From: Saccharopolyspora oryzae
Lineage (GTDB): Bacteria > Actinomycetota > Actinomycetes > Mycobacteriales > Pseudonocardiaceae
Reading direction: 5' to 3'
Length of the DNA: 64,000 bases
Assembly: GCF_027853915.1 (NCBI RefSeq)
Contig: NZ_JAQGLA010000007.1
Span: forward strand, 62,001 to 126,000
Positions 16,109 through 24,769 of this stretch are shown piece after piece (the first letter of the stretch is position 1; every line of letters starts with the position of its first letter). The notes under the pieces were generated by a model. The model searched no databases, had not been told where the DNA came from, and worked only from the letters and a program-made list of their open reading frames with translations. A program made the translations under genes and the position numbers.

Positions 16109-18247
16109 TCACGCGTGCTCGTAGTGCAGGATCGTCCACTCGTCGACCCGCACCCGGTCCCCGGCGGGGATGACGAGGGTGGTCGCGGGGTGCTCGATCA
16201 CGGCCGGGCCGGCGATCTCGTTGCCGGGGCGCAGCAGGTCCATCTCCCACAGCGCCGCGTCGTGCCACTGCCGCCCGTAGTACATGGACCGGGTGCCCTT
16301 GGACGCCTCGCTCGGCGGGGTCTTGCCCTCCAGGGGCTTCCGGGTCAGCTGCGGCTTGATCTTGTCGACCTTCGCCAGCAGGCCGAGCTCGGTGATGCTG
16401 TGCCCGGCTTCGCTGTACTGCGCGACCGGCCGGTTGATCGCGGTGTAGAGCCGCTCGAACTCCGCGACCATCGCGTCGAGATCGCCGTCCGAGCCGATCT
16501 CCTGCAGCTTCAGCGGAACTTCGACGTCCTCCAGCTGGCCGGTGTAGCGCATCATCGCGAACATCTGCAGCTCCACGTCGGCGGGATCGTGGCCTTCCTC
16601 GGCCATCTCCCGCCGGGCCGCGTCCTGCAGCGCCTGCCACACGGCGTTGATCTCGGCGGCCACTCCCCCGCGGTGCTGCTCGTCGCCGTCGGGCGGCAGC
16701 GCCAGCTGCACCGAGCGGCTGTAGCGCCGCAGGTAGTCCGCGGTGGTGCAGCCGAACGCCGAGAACGCGGCGGCGAACGGGAAGGTGAGGATGCTCTTGA
16801 AGCCCAGCCCGCGGCTGTACTCGGCCATGTGCAGCGGCCCGGAGCCGCCGTAGGCCATCAGCGAGTACTCGGTGGGGTCGACGGCGCGGGCCGAGACCAT
16901 CTGCCGGATGGCTTCCCTGGCGTCCATCTCCAGGAGGTTCGCCATGCCTTCGGCGGCCTCGTACAAGTCGATGCCGAGCGGGTCCGCGACCTTCTCCTTC
17001 AGCACCTGCTTGGCCTTCTCGACGTTGAGCTTGACCTTGCCGCCGAGGAAGTAGTCGGGGTTGAGCCGCCCCATCACGACGTCGCAGTCGCAGACGGTGG
17101 GCTCGGTGCCGCCCATGTCGAAGGCGACCGGGCCGGGTGTGGAACCGGCGCTCTCCGGGCCGAGGCTGACCTTCTTGGTCAGCGGGTCGACCTTGATGAT
17201 GGTGCCCGCGCCCGCGCCGATGGTGTCCATCGCGATGGTCGGCAGGTTCAGCTTGAACCGGGCGAGCGTGGGCTCGTTGTCGATCGGGACGTTGCCCCTG
17301 GTGATGGCGCTGATGTCGAAGCTGGTGCCGCCCATGTCGCTGACCACCACGGAGTCCGCGCCGATGATGTCGCCGACGTACTTGGCGCCCAGGATTCCGC
17401 CCACCGGGCCGGAGATCATGGTTTCGTGCAGCCTCGGGTAGCGCACGCCGGCCAGCCCGCCGTAGGACAGCACGGTCTGCACGCCGTAGCGGAAACCCTG
17501 GTCCTGGCAGGCCTTTTCCACGCCGATCAGCTGCTCGCGGCTGCGGTCGGCGGCGTAGGCCTCGATGACGACGCTGTTGAGCCGGGACTGCTCGCGGACC
17601 ACCGGCCGCACCGCCGAGGAGAGGTAGATCGGCAGCTCCGCCCCGTGCTCGGCGAGCGCGGTTCGCGCGATCTCCGCGATCTTCCGCTCGTGGGCATCGT
17701 CCACATAGGAGAACACGCAGCACACGCAGATCGCCTCGACGCCCTGCTCGAGCAGGTCTTCGACGGCGCTGACCACTTCGTGCTCGTAGACCGGCGCGAC
17801 TTCGTTGCCGAACTGGTCGATGCGTTCGGTCACGCCGTGGACGAGGTTGCGCGGTACAAGCGGTTCCGGGTGCTCGTGGGTGACCGCGTGCAGCCGGTCC
17901 GGGTAGGAGTACCCGGCCCAGGCCTGCAGGCCGCGCCCCATCAGCACGGCGTCTTCCATGCCGCGGGTGACCAGCAGCCCGACGCGCCGCCCGGTGCGGG
18001 ACAGCAGCGAGTTGAGCATGCCGGTCCCGGAGTACAGCACGACCGCCAGCTGCTCGAAGGTCTCGCGGGAGGCCAGGCTCCACTGCTCGGCGGCGTCGGC
18101 GGCGGATTCCAGGAAACCGATGGATTCGTCGTGCGGTGTGGTGGAGGCCTTGCCCACCGCGAAGTGCCCGTGCTCGTCGACGAGGAGGGTGTCGGTCATG
18201 GTCCCGCCCGCATCGATGCCCAGCACGAGAGGTCGGAATTCGTTCAC
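16109..18247 (-). CDS. acxA: Acetone carboxylase beta subunit (hydantoinase A-like)
   Basis: A 712-residue HyuA-family protein. It opens with PLVLGIDAGGTMTDTLLV, the phosphate-binding loop of the ASKHA fold, and has the second ATPase motif VVSDMGGTSFDIS near residue 308 and a C-terminal hydantoinase A region. In acetone carboxylase this subunit uses ATP to phosphorylate acetone and bicarbonate. The GTG start at 18247 has AAGGGGAA upstream. It is the first gene of the operon; two groups of palindromic sites in the 390 bases before it suggest tight regulation. Related family members act on acetophenone or hydantoin, but the neighbouring HyuB and gamma subunits make acetone the best call. Confidence 0.92.
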   Translation of the reverse strand: MNEFRPLVLGIDAGGTMTDTLLVDEHGHFAVGKASTTPHDESIGFLESAADAAEQWSLASRETFEQLAVVLYSGTGMLNSLLSRTGRRVGLLVTRGMEDAVLMGRGLQAWAGYSYPDRLHAVTHEHPEPLVPRNLVHGVTERIDQFGNEVAPVYEHEVVSAVEDLLEQGVEAICVCCVFSYVDDAHERKIAEIARTALAEHGAELPIYLSSAVRPVVREQSRLNSVVIEAYAADRSREQLIGVEKACQDQGFRYGVQTVLSYGGLAGVRYPRLHETMISGPVGGILGAKYVGDIIGADSVVVSDMGGTSFDISAITRGNVPIDNEPTLARFKLNLPTIAMDTIGAGAGTIIKVDPLTKKVSLGPESAGSTPGPVAFDMGGTEPTVCDCDVVMGRLNPDYFLGGKVKLNVEKAKQVLKEKVADPLGIDLYEAAEGMANLLEMDAREAIRQMVSARAVDPTEYSLMAYGGSGPLHMAEYSRGLGFKSILTFPFAAAFSAFGCTTADYLRRYSRSVQLALPPDGDEQHRGGVAAEINAVWQALQDAARREMAEEGHDPADVELQMFAMMRYTGQLEDVEVPLKLQEIGSDGDLDAMVAEFERLYTAINRPVAQYSEAGHSITELGLLAKVDKIKPQLTRKPLEGKTPPSEASKGTRSMYYGRQWHDAALWEMDLLRPGNEIAGPAVIEHPATTLVIPAGDRVRVDEWTILHYEHA

Positions 18248-18291
18248 AGGCTTTCCCCTTCAGGTGTGCGCCGACCCGGCAACCCCAAGAT

Positions 18292-18337
18292 CTACGCACT
18301 GCGCAGTCGATTAAAGGTTCAGCTATGCAACGCGTAG
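18292..18337. promoter_or_regulatory. Two 15-bp CTACGC-N3-GCGTAG-like dyads upstream of acxA
   Basis: CTACGCACTGCGCAG (18292-18306) and CTATGCAACGCGTAG (18323-18337) are 15-bp dyads with 6-base arms, each one mismatch from perfect symmetry, with centres 31 bp apart (three helical turns). A further CTACGCATAG follows at 18354-18363. A 15-bp dyad repeated in helical phase is the geometry used by Lrp/AsnC proteins, and an Lrp-type gene is 300 bases away. Similar half-sites precede the permease gene. Assignment to that regulator is inference. Confidence 0.5.
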
Positions 18338-18440
18338 AAGCGTCCCCAAATCCCTACGCATAGTCAACCCCCACGCCCCCGCCGCCCCCACACCCGCACA
18401 CCACGGCCGGGTTCCGTCGCCAGGGTGATCCGCCGGTCCG

Positions 18441-18500
18441 CAGTTTCAATTGAAACTGTGATCCGCCGTGGCTGGGATTTGCAGTTTCAATTGAAACTGC
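18441..18500. promoter_or_regulatory. Tandem perfect palindromes CAGTTTCAATTGAAACTG
   Basis: Two identical 18-bp perfect palindromes lie at 18441-18458 and 18482-18499 (the second extends to 20 bp), with centres 41 bp apart, close to four helical turns. They are AT-rich in a very GC-rich setting and sit between the lrp terminator and acxA, 194-253 bases before the acxA start. Exact symmetry, exact repetition and phasing are hallmarks of operators for a dimeric regulator that binds cooperatively. The regulator is unknown. Confidence 0.7.
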
Positions 18501-18577
18501 GGTTCCCGGTCACCCGATCGGGCCGGTACCGGCGACCAGGTACGAGCTGGGGGCGGGCGGGAGTTCGAACGGGTGCG

Positions 18578-18623
18578 AAAAAAAGGGGCACCTCCGACCG
18601 GGTTGTCCGGTCGGAGGTGCCCC
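18578..18623 (-). terminator. Intrinsic terminator after the lrp-type gene
   Basis: A perfect 17-bp stem (18585-18601 with 18607-18623, loop GTTGT) is followed on the minus strand by seven U residues (A7 at 18578-18584 on the plus strand). It begins 17 bases after the stop of the Lrp-type gene. Confidence 0.92.
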
Positions 18624-18639
18624 CTGGTTCCGGGGTGGG

Positions 18640-19188
18640 TCAGTCGGTGGGGGTTGCCGGGGTGCCGCCCGCGAAGTTCGGGTACACATAGGACACCTTG
18701 TGCATCTTGATCTCCTGGAAGGTCTCCGCGCTGGTCACACCGTCGACCTCGGGCAGCCGCTCGTGCAGGATCTGCCACAGGTGCTCGTGGTCGCGGCAGA
18801 CCAGCTGGACGTAGAGATCCGCGTGGCCGGTGCAGGAGGAGATGTAGGTGATCTCGTCCCACGGCATGAGCGCGTCGATGACCGCCTGCTGCCGTCCGAT
18901 CTGCACCTTGAGCAGGGTGAACGCCATGACGCTGTAGCCGAGCTTGGCCGGGTCGGCGATCGCGGCGATGGTCAGCACGCCGTCGGCCTGCATGCGGTTG
19001 GCGCGACCGCGCACGGTGCCCTCGGACACCCCGAGCTCCCGGGCGATCTCGCGGTAGGACGCCCGGCCGTTGAGCTGCAGCAGACTCAGGATCTTGCTGT
19101 CGGTCGAGTCCAGCAGCCGCTGGCGGGGCTTGCGCGGAGGAGCGTCGTTTTCCTGTCCCACAAGCGGATCGTAGCTCAACGCGACCAC
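18640..19188 (-). CDS. Lrp/AsnC-family transcriptional regulator
   Basis: The protein has 182 residues. After a 25-residue tail comes the family winged-helix domain (LDSTDSKILSLLQLNGRASY, then REIARELGVSEGTVRGRANRM), and from about residue 85 the ligand-binding RAM domain (FTLLKVQIGRQQAVIDALM, CTGHADLYVQLVCRDHEHLW). Such proteins sense an amino acid or small metabolite and form octamers on DNA. The GTG start at 19188 is 9 bases after the SDR stop, so it belongs to the permease-SDR-lrp operon and is followed by a strong terminator. The start could also be a few codons downstream. It probably controls the flanking acetone-carboxylase and permease promoters, where repeated dyads occur. Confidence 0.85.
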   Translation of the reverse strand: MVALSYDPLVGQENDAPPRKPRQRLLDSTDSKILSLLQLNGRASYREIARELGVSEGTVRGRANRMQADGVLTIAAIADPAKLGYSVMAFTLLKVQIGRQQAVIDALMPWDEITYISSCTGHADLYVQLVCRDHEHLWQILHERLPEVDGVTSAETFQEIKMHKVSYVYPNFAGGTPATPTD

Positions 19189-19197
19189 CGGGCGCTG

Positions 19198-20040
19198 TCA
19201 CAGCGCGGCGGATCCTCCGTCCACCGGGAAGTTCACGCCGGTGACGAACCTTCCTTCGTCGGAGGACAGGAAGAGCACCGCGTTGGACACGTCGACCGGT
19301 TCCACCCACGGTTGCGGCAGCGCCAGCAGGGTCGAGGACGCCTCGGCGAACTCCGCTCCGGTCGGGTTCTCCAGGTCCGGCCGGAAAAGCCGCCACACCG
19401 CGTCGTTCTGGATCATGTCGGTGTTGCAGTTCGTCGGCGACACCGCGTTCACCCGCACCGAGTGCGGCGCCAGTTCCATCGCCAGCGTCCGCATCAGGCC
19501 GATGACCCCGTGCTTGGACGCCACGTAGTGCCCGAACCGCGCGAAGCCCTTGACCCCGGCGTCCGACGAGGTGATCACGATGGAGCCGCCGCGACCACCC
19601 GCCACCAGGTGCGGGATGCTCGCCTTGCACGTGTTGAACACCCCGGTGAGGTTCACGTCGATCACGTCGCGCCAATCTGCTTCGGCGATGTCGCGGACCT
19701 CGTCGCCGAACTGGAAGATCCCCGCGTTGGCCGCGACGATGTCCAGCCGCCCGAACTCCTCCACCGCCGCGGACAGCCCGCGCTCCAAAGCCGCGTAGTC
19801 GCGCACATCGGCGTGGAAGGTGATGATCCGGCGGCCGAGCTTTTCCACCAGGCGAACGGTTTCCGCGAGGTCGTCCTCGGTCGCGGGACGGTAGAAGTCG
19901 GAGGTCCGGCCGACCTCGCCGCAGACGTCGGCCGCGACGACGTCCGCGCCCTCTTCGGCGAGCCGCACGGCGTGGCTGCGCCCCTGCCCGCGCGCCGCCC
20001 CGGTGATGAACGCGACCTTGCCCTCGACTCGACCAGCCAT
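19198..20040 (-). CDS. Mycofactocin-coupled SDR-family oxidoreductase
   Basis: A 280-residue short-chain dehydrogenase. The N-terminus GRVEGKVAFITGAARGQGRSHA and the family-typical insertion after VAADVCGE match the mycofactocin-coupled SDR subgroup (TIGR03971), whose NAD is non-exchangeable and is reoxidised by mycofactocin. The catalytic residues are present: Asn in VNLTGVF, Ser in ITSSDAG and YVASK. Members oxidise alcohols such as carveol or simple secondary alcohols. With acetone carboxylase next door, oxidation of 2-propanol to acetone is a reasonable proposal, though nothing in the sequence fixes the substrate. The RBS GAGGGGA precedes ATG 20040. It lies 27 bases after the permease gene. 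Confidence 0.85.
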   Translation of the reverse strand: MAGRVEGKVAFITGAARGQGRSHAVRLAEEGADVVAADVCGEVGRTSDFYRPATEDDLAETVRLVEKLGRRIITFHADVRDYAALERGLSAAVEEFGRLDIVAANAGIFQFGDEVRDIAEADWRDVIDVNLTGVFNTCKASIPHLVAGGRGGSIVITSSDAGVKGFARFGHYVASKHGVIGLMRTLAMELAPHSVRVNAVSPTNCNTDMIQNDAVWRLFRPDLENPTGAEFAEASSTLLALPQPWVEPVDVSNAVLFLSSDEGRFVTGVNFPVDGGSAAL

Positions 20041-20067
20041 CTCGGCTCCCCTCTCGTGCGGTTGCGG

Positions 20068-21525
20068 TCAATCCCGGACCCGCCACTCGATCCGCGACTT
20101 GTCCTGCACGCGCTGGCGGTAGTACCAGAGCACGCAGGCGATCATCAGGATGCCGATCCCGACGAGCGTTTCGGTCGCGCCGCCGTAGCCGGTCAGGCTC
20201 GGGTTCAGGGTGCCGACGGCGATCGCGAACACGTTGACGACGAACAGCACGACGGCAATCACCGTCCACGGTGCGCCGAGCCGGATCGGCCGCGGCAGGT
20301 CCGGCTGGTCCCGGCGCAGGAGGACGAAGGCGCCGACCGCCAGCGTGACCGCGGCGAGGTAGCCGAGGTTGCTGGCCAGCAGGATCGCGATGGGTTCACC
20401 GAGCAGGATCAGCACCGCGATGTTGATCAGCATGTCGGTGGTCAGCGCGCGGCCGGGCACCCCGTAGCGGTTGAGCACGCCGAGCTGCCTGATCGTGCCC
20501 CCGGAGCGCGAGATGCCGTACAACGACCGGCCGCCGTCGGCGGTGGCGGTCATCATCGCGATGACGAACGCGGCCATGATCGGCAGCTGGCCGATCCACG
20601 AGTACTCGCCCAGGATGCGGTCGAACGCGATTCCGATGTAGTTGACCGGGTTCTCGGCGATCACCCCTTCGCCCAGCACGCCCACCGTCACGTACGGCAC
20701 GACGAAGTAGAGGCCGAGGATGAAAGCTCCGGAGATCCGCAGGGCTTTCGCGGTGTCGCGCACCGGATTCCGGTACTCGGCGGCGAAACTGGCGCACACC
20801 TCGGTGCCGTAGGTGGTCCAGGCGGTGATGAAGAACCAGACCACGATCTCCTTCCACCCGAACGGCGAGCTCGTCCCGGAGAAGGTCAGCCGAGTGGTGT
20901 CGAAACCCGCGCCGCCGACCAGGAACGGGCCGATCACCAGCACCAGCAGCCCGCCGACCAGCAGCGTCCCGGTCACCTTGGCCACCCCGGCGGCGACCTT
21001 GATGCCGAAGTAGTTCAGCGCCCACGCGGCCAGGATCGCGCCGATCGCGATCAGGTAGGGCAGCCCGAGCTCGTGGCCGATCGGCAGCTGGATCGCGAAG
21101 TCCACGTCCGGGAAGAACGCCTGCGTGATCATCTTGCCGAGCACGACGCCCTCCACCGACAGCGAGAGCGACCAGCCCATCCAGTAGCCGAACGCCGCGA
21201 TCGCGCCCAGCGGGGCGAAGTGCCGCTTCCAGCCCTCGTAGGCGTAGACGGAGATCCCGCCGGCGCGGTCCGGGAACATCGCGGCCATCTCGGCGAAGAG
21301 GTTGTTCTGCAACCAGGCCAGCAGGCAGGCCACCACCCAGATGGCGATGGCGGTCCACCCGCCGATGGCGCCGATCGTGTAGCCGAGCGTCAGGAAGAGC
21401 CCGATCACCATGTTGAGCGAGAAGGTGACGCCGTCGCGCCAGGTCAACCGGCGCACCATCGAAGGCGCTTTGCCCGGTTCCTGCTGCAGGCCGTCGTCCA
21501 AGCTGGGGCTACCCGCCGAACTCAT
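20068..21525 (-). CDS. APC-family amino acid permease
   Basis: A 485-residue membrane protein with about 12-14 hydrophobic segments. The first membrane segment reads FSLNMVIGLFLTLGYTIGAIGG, and EMAAMFPDRAGGISVYAYEG is the typical APC (amino acid-polyamine-organocation) motif between helices 2 and 3. It imports an amino acid or amine with a cation. The ATG at 21525 is preceded by GAGGAGAATTCC. It leads an operon with the SDR and the Lrp-type gene. Repeats of CTACGCA upstream (21616 on) link it to the acxA control region. Why an amino acid importer is grouped with acetone genes is unclear; the true substrate may be an amine that yields acetone or an amino alcohol. Confidence 0.85.
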   Translation of the reverse strand: MSSAGSPSLDDGLQQEPGKAPSMVRRLTWRDGVTFSLNMVIGLFLTLGYTIGAIGGWTAIAIWVVACLLAWLQNNLFAEMAAMFPDRAGGISVYAYEGWKRHFAPLGAIAAFGYWMGWSLSLSVEGVVLGKMITQAFFPDVDFAIQLPIGHELGLPYLIAIGAILAAWALNYFGIKVAAGVAKVTGTLLVGGLLVLVIGPFLVGGAGFDTTRLTFSGTSSPFGWKEIVVWFFITAWTTYGTEVCASFAAEYRNPVRDTAKALRISGAFILGLYFVVPYVTVGVLGEGVIAENPVNYIGIAFDRILGEYSWIGQLPIMAAFVIAMMTATADGGRSLYGISRSGGTIRQLGVLNRYGVPGRALTTDMLINIAVLILLGEPIAILLASNLGYLAAVTLAVGAFVLLRRDQPDLPRPIRLGAPWTVIAVVLFVVNVFAIAVGTLNPSLTGYGGATETLVGIGILMIACVLWYYRQRVQDKSRIEWRVRD

Positions 21526-21615
21526 CGGAATTCTCCTCCAGAGTTACTGCGGCCAGGACGAGGTGTCGAATCCCCGCCCCTCTTGCGGCGTTGCGCAAGC
21601 AGCCTGGGCGCTCGT

Positions 21616-21692
21616 CTACGCAAAGTCAAGGTCTAATCGGCATTACACTACGCAAAACAAATCAAATCTCCTGCACATTGCGCATTTACGCA
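21616..21692. promoter_or_regulatory. CTACGCA half-sites upstream of the permease gene
   Basis: CTACGCAAAG (21616-21625), CTACGCAAAA (21648-21657) and TTACGCA (21686-21692) recur at 32- and 38-bp intervals in the 190 bases before the permease start. The same CTACGCA core forms full dyads before acxA, suggesting one shared regulator. Confidence 0.4.
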
Positions 21693-21717
21693 CACATGCG
21701 CGGAACGCCGGGCGGCT

Positions 21718-22707
21718 CTACCACCGCAGCCGGGTGCCCGTACCCGTCTGGCGGGCGCGATCGAGCACGGCCCATGCCGCCGCAGCGTCCTGCACCCCGA
21801 TGCCGACGCTGTTGTAGAACACGATGTCCTCGGGCCCGCTTCGAGCGGTGGCCCGGCCGACGAGGACGTCCCCGAGCGCGATGACATCGGCGCTGGTGCA
21901 GTACCCCGCGCGCACCGCCTCGATGACCGGACCTCCGTAGGCGACTCCGGTCTCCGGCTCGTCGAGGACGATCGCGTTCGCCCGCCGGAGCACTGCTCGG
22001 TCGACCTCGATCCTGGTCGGTTCGAAGGACCCGACGCCGAGCACGGTGCAGCCCGGAGCGAGCCAGTCACCGCGCACGACAGGTTCCGTGCTGAGCGTGC
22101 AAGTGGCGACGATGCGCGCGCCGGTCACGGCGTCCTCGGCGGTGGGTACCGCTTCGACCGGCAAGCTCAGCTCGTCGCTCAACTGCTCGGCCGCCGCGGT
22201 GCAGCGCTCCAGCGACGGGCTCCACATGCGGACCGTCCGCAAGGGACGGACGCGGGCTATCGCTCGCACATGCGCCTGCCCCTGGACTCCGCTCCCCAGC
22301 ACCGCGAGCTCGCCCGCGTCGTCGACGGCCAGCGCATCCGCGGCGACCGCGCTCGCCCCGGCTGTCCGGTTCGTCGTCACCGCCCTGCCGTCCATGATCG
22401 CGACCGGCTGCCCGGTTTCGGGATCGAGGGCGGTCAGCATCGCGGAAACGCTGGGCAGTCCGCGCTGCTGGTTTCCGGGATTGAGACTGCCGAACTTGCA
22501 CACCGCCCCGGTGCTCGCGGACATCCTCGACGCGTAGCAGAAGACGACGGAGTCGTCGTGCCGGCTCGGATCCATGACCTTGCCCGGCACGTCGGCCAGT
22601 CCGTTGCCGAGCGCGGTGAAGGCGGCGCGCTGCGACTCGATCGCCGTGCCGACGTCGAACAGCGCGTCCACCTCGTCGGCCGACAGGTGCAGGACCTCGT
22701 GTGGCAC
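21718..22707 (-). CDS. Ornithine cyclodeaminase / mu-crystallin family protein
   Basis: The gene encodes 329 residues. The family fold is shown by KFGSLNPGNQQRGLPSVSAM, the substrate Asp/Arg region MDGRAVTTNRTAGASAVAAD and the Rossmann loop LAVLGSGVQGQAHVRAI near residue 131. Members include ornithine cyclodeaminase, alanine dehydrogenase and ketimine (delta1-pyrroline/piperideine) reductases. The GTG start at 22707 is chosen because AAGGAGA stands 6 bases upstream; a longer frame exists but lacks support. As the last gene of an operon with two demethylase-type flavoenzymes, reduction of a cyclic imine or deamination of an amino acid released by demethylation is plausible. Confidence 0.8.
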   Translation of the reverse strand: MPHEVLHLSADEVDALFDVGTAIESQRAAFTALGNGLADVPGKVMDPSRHDDSVVFCYASRMSASTGAVCKFGSLNPGNQQRGLPSVSAMLTALDPETGQPVAIMDGRAVTTNRTAGASAVAADALAVDDAGELAVLGSGVQGQAHVRAIARVRPLRTVRMWSPSLERCTAAAEQLSDELSLPVEAVPTAEDAVTGARIVATCTLSTEPVVRGDWLAPGCTVLGVGSFEPTRIEVDRAVLRRANAIVLDEPETGVAYGGPVIEAVRAGYCTSADVIALGDVLVGRATARSGPEDIVFYNSVGIGVQDAAAAWAVLDRARQTGTGTRLRW

Positions 22708-22765
22708 AGCTAATCTCCTTGACTGGCGAGAAGAACGTTCAGCCGGGCACAGGATCAGGAGTGCA

Positions 22766-24727
22766 TCACCGGAGCGCAGCGGGGAGGGCGCGAACGGCTT
22801 CGGCTGCCTCGGTGACGGCATCCGCGATGCGCCGCGGCCGCAGCGCATCGCCGACCACGATAGGCGCGACCCCCGCACTTCGGAGCGCGCTCTCCAGCGC
22901 GTTGTTCCCCGCGGAGCCAGCAAGGCCGACCAGCGCGTCGACCCCGTCCACGGCATTGCGGCGCTCACCGAAGGTTCCGAGTAGTTCGAGCCGCCGTCCG
23001 ACAACACGCACCGGGCGAGCCCGCTCGATGATCTCGACGCCGAGTTCTCCGAGCTGCCGCAACATGGGGTAGAGCGTGGTGATGCCTTCTCCTTCGCCCG
23101 CGTGGACGCAACTGGTCACCAGGACGACGCGCGGGCAGCTTTCGGCAAGCCGCTCGGCGACCAGCATCGCGTCCAGCTTCCCGAGATCGTCGTGGACGAC
23201 GACGGTGCCCGCGGTGATCCCGTCCAGTGCCGCGAACGCATCGAGCTGCGGGACCCCGGAGTCGCCCGGGACAGTCGTCACCACGGGAAGTGATCCGGTG
23301 GCCACCAGGACGTGATCTGGCTGGTCGGCGAGGATGCTCGGCGCGTCGGCCTCAACACCCAGCCGCACGGTGACTCCGAGCCGGTCGAGTTCCCGCTCCC
23401 ACCACTCGAGCAACCGCCGGAATTCCTGCCGGCTGGGCGTGGTGGACCATCGGCGCAGCTGCCCGCCAAGCAGGTGCTCCCGCTCGTAGAGCGTCACTTC
23501 GCAACCACGCAACGCCAGTCTTCTGGCTGCCTCCAGCCCTGCGGGACCGCCGCCGACGACGACCGCGGATCGTCCAGCACCAGTGTCGGGCGGTGGCGGG
23601 ACGGCCTCGAGGCCGATGTCGGGATTTGCCACGCAAGCCACGGGTTGGTGGTCGAGGAGGCGATTGATGCAGAGGTTCGCGCCCACGCAAGGTCGGATCG
23701 TCTCGGTCTTCCCGGCGCGGGCTTTCGCGAGGAGGTCCGGATCGGCGACGTGCGCGCGGACCATGCCGACCAGGTCCGCGTCGCCGTCGGCCAAGATGTC
23801 TTCCGCGAGTTCGGGAGTGGTGATCCTGCCCACGGCGGCGACCGGGATGTCGACCGCTGCCCGGACGGCGCGGGCGAGGTGCCGGAAGAGCCCGTGCGGT
23901 GCAGGAGTCGGCGGCCAGTGGTCGACCCTGGCGAGGCGTCGGGTGTTGTTTCCCGCGATGACGCTGAGGTAGTCGACTTGTCCGGTCGCCGCCAGGCCCG
24001 CTGCGATCGACGCGGCTCGGTCCGGTCCGATGCCGCCTTCGACGAGTTCGTCGCCGGAGATCCGGACTCCGACGATCAGGTCGGGTCCGCAGGCTTCTCG
24101 CACCGCAGCGAGCACGAGCAGCGCGAGCCGGAGCCGGCCCTGCGGATCACCGCCGAACTCGTCGGATCGGGTGTTGGTGTACGGGGACAGGAAGTTCCCG
24201 AGCAGAAGACCGTGTGCCATCGTGATCTCGACGCCGTCGAGGCCACCGGTGCGGCACCGTGCTGCTGCCGCGCCGAACTGGCCGACGATCTCGTGCAGGT
24301 CTTCGGATGTCGCCGGGCGGGCGATCTCGCCGGTGAGCTCGGAGCGATACCAATCGGGCGCCACGACGTCGCCTCCGGAAAGCTCGGTCGCCCCGGCATG
24401 GGCGAGTTGCGCGAGGATCGTCCCGCCCTCGTCGTGGACTGCTGCGGCCAGCCGCTGGTATCCGGGGATGATCCGGTCGTCGTAGTTGGACAACACGTTG
24501 TCCGCGCCCCACAACGGCGACGGACTCACCGGAGTGGCACCGGTGATCTGCATCCCGACGCCCGCGTGAGCCCGCGCGCGGTGATAGCCGACGTAGCGAT
24601 CGCCGGGGACTTGGCCCAGGGCGAGTCCTGGTTGGTGCGCCGGGACGTAGACGCGGCTGCGCAGCCGGCGGCTTCCAAGATCGATCGGTTCGAAGATGCG
24701 GCTCAGCGTTCGCCTACCCGTGGGCAT
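22766..24727 (-). CDS. NADH:flavin oxidoreductase, trimethylamine dehydrogenase / N-methylproline demethylase type
   Basis: The protein has 653 residues. Residues 1-335 form an Old-Yellow-Enzyme FMN barrel (LAQLAHAGA, then VEITMAHGLLLGNFLSPYTN). A cysteine-rich linker RPCVGANLCINRLL...C follows, then a two-domain NAD(P)/FAD disulfide-reductase-like half (VVVGGGPAGLEAARRLALRG). This is the trimethylamine dehydrogenase/2,4-dienoyl-CoA reductase layout. The usual C-x2-C-x2-C of the Fe-S cluster has Ala for the second Cys, as in some stachydrine/N-methylproline demethylase homologues. The reaction is most likely oxidative N-demethylation or enoate reduction. The RBS GAGGAGA precedes ATG 24727. 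It is the third gene of the OYE-MFS-OYE-OCD operon. Confidence 0.82.
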   Translation of the reverse strand: MPTGRRTLSRIFEPIDLGSRRLRSRVYVPAHQPGLALGQVPGDRYVGYHRARAHAGVGMQITGATPVSPSPLWGADNVLSNYDDRIIPGYQRLAAAVHDEGGTILAQLAHAGATELSGGDVVAPDWYRSELTGEIARPATSEDLHEIVGQFGAAAARCRTGGLDGVEITMAHGLLLGNFLSPYTNTRSDEFGGDPQGRLRLALLVLAAVREACGPDLIVGVRISGDELVEGGIGPDRAASIAAGLAATGQVDYLSVIAGNNTRRLARVDHWPPTPAPHGLFRHLARAVRAAVDIPVAAVGRITTPELAEDILADGDADLVGMVRAHVADPDLLAKARAGKTETIRPCVGANLCINRLLDHQPVACVANPDIGLEAVPPPPDTGAGRSAVVVGGGPAGLEAARRLALRGCEVTLYEREHLLGGQLRRWSTTPSRQEFRRLLEWWERELDRLGVTVRLGVEADAPSILADQPDHVLVATGSLPVVTTVPGDSGVPQLDAFAALDGITAGTVVVHDDLGKLDAMLVAERLAESCPRVVLVTSCVHAGEGEGITTLYPMLRQLGELGVEIIERARPVRVVGRRLELLGTFGERRNAVDGVDALVGLAGSAGNNALESALRSAGVAPIVVGDALRPRRIADAVTEAAEAVRALPAALR

Positions 24728-24769
24728 GGAGCTCTCCTCGCCGTGGAGTCGGATGGTGGTCGGTGCGCG

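Noticed and set aside
13866..18299. A single 1,477-residue acetone carboxylase fusion protein
   Set aside because: Only the part downstream of 16076 is the alpha subunit; upstream the frame is a shadow of acxA, which has its own start and stop.
18700..21636. 978-residue plus-strand frame
   Set aside because: Antisense shadow of the lrp, SDR and permease genes; composition of repeated HRDRD-type residues with no recognisable fold.
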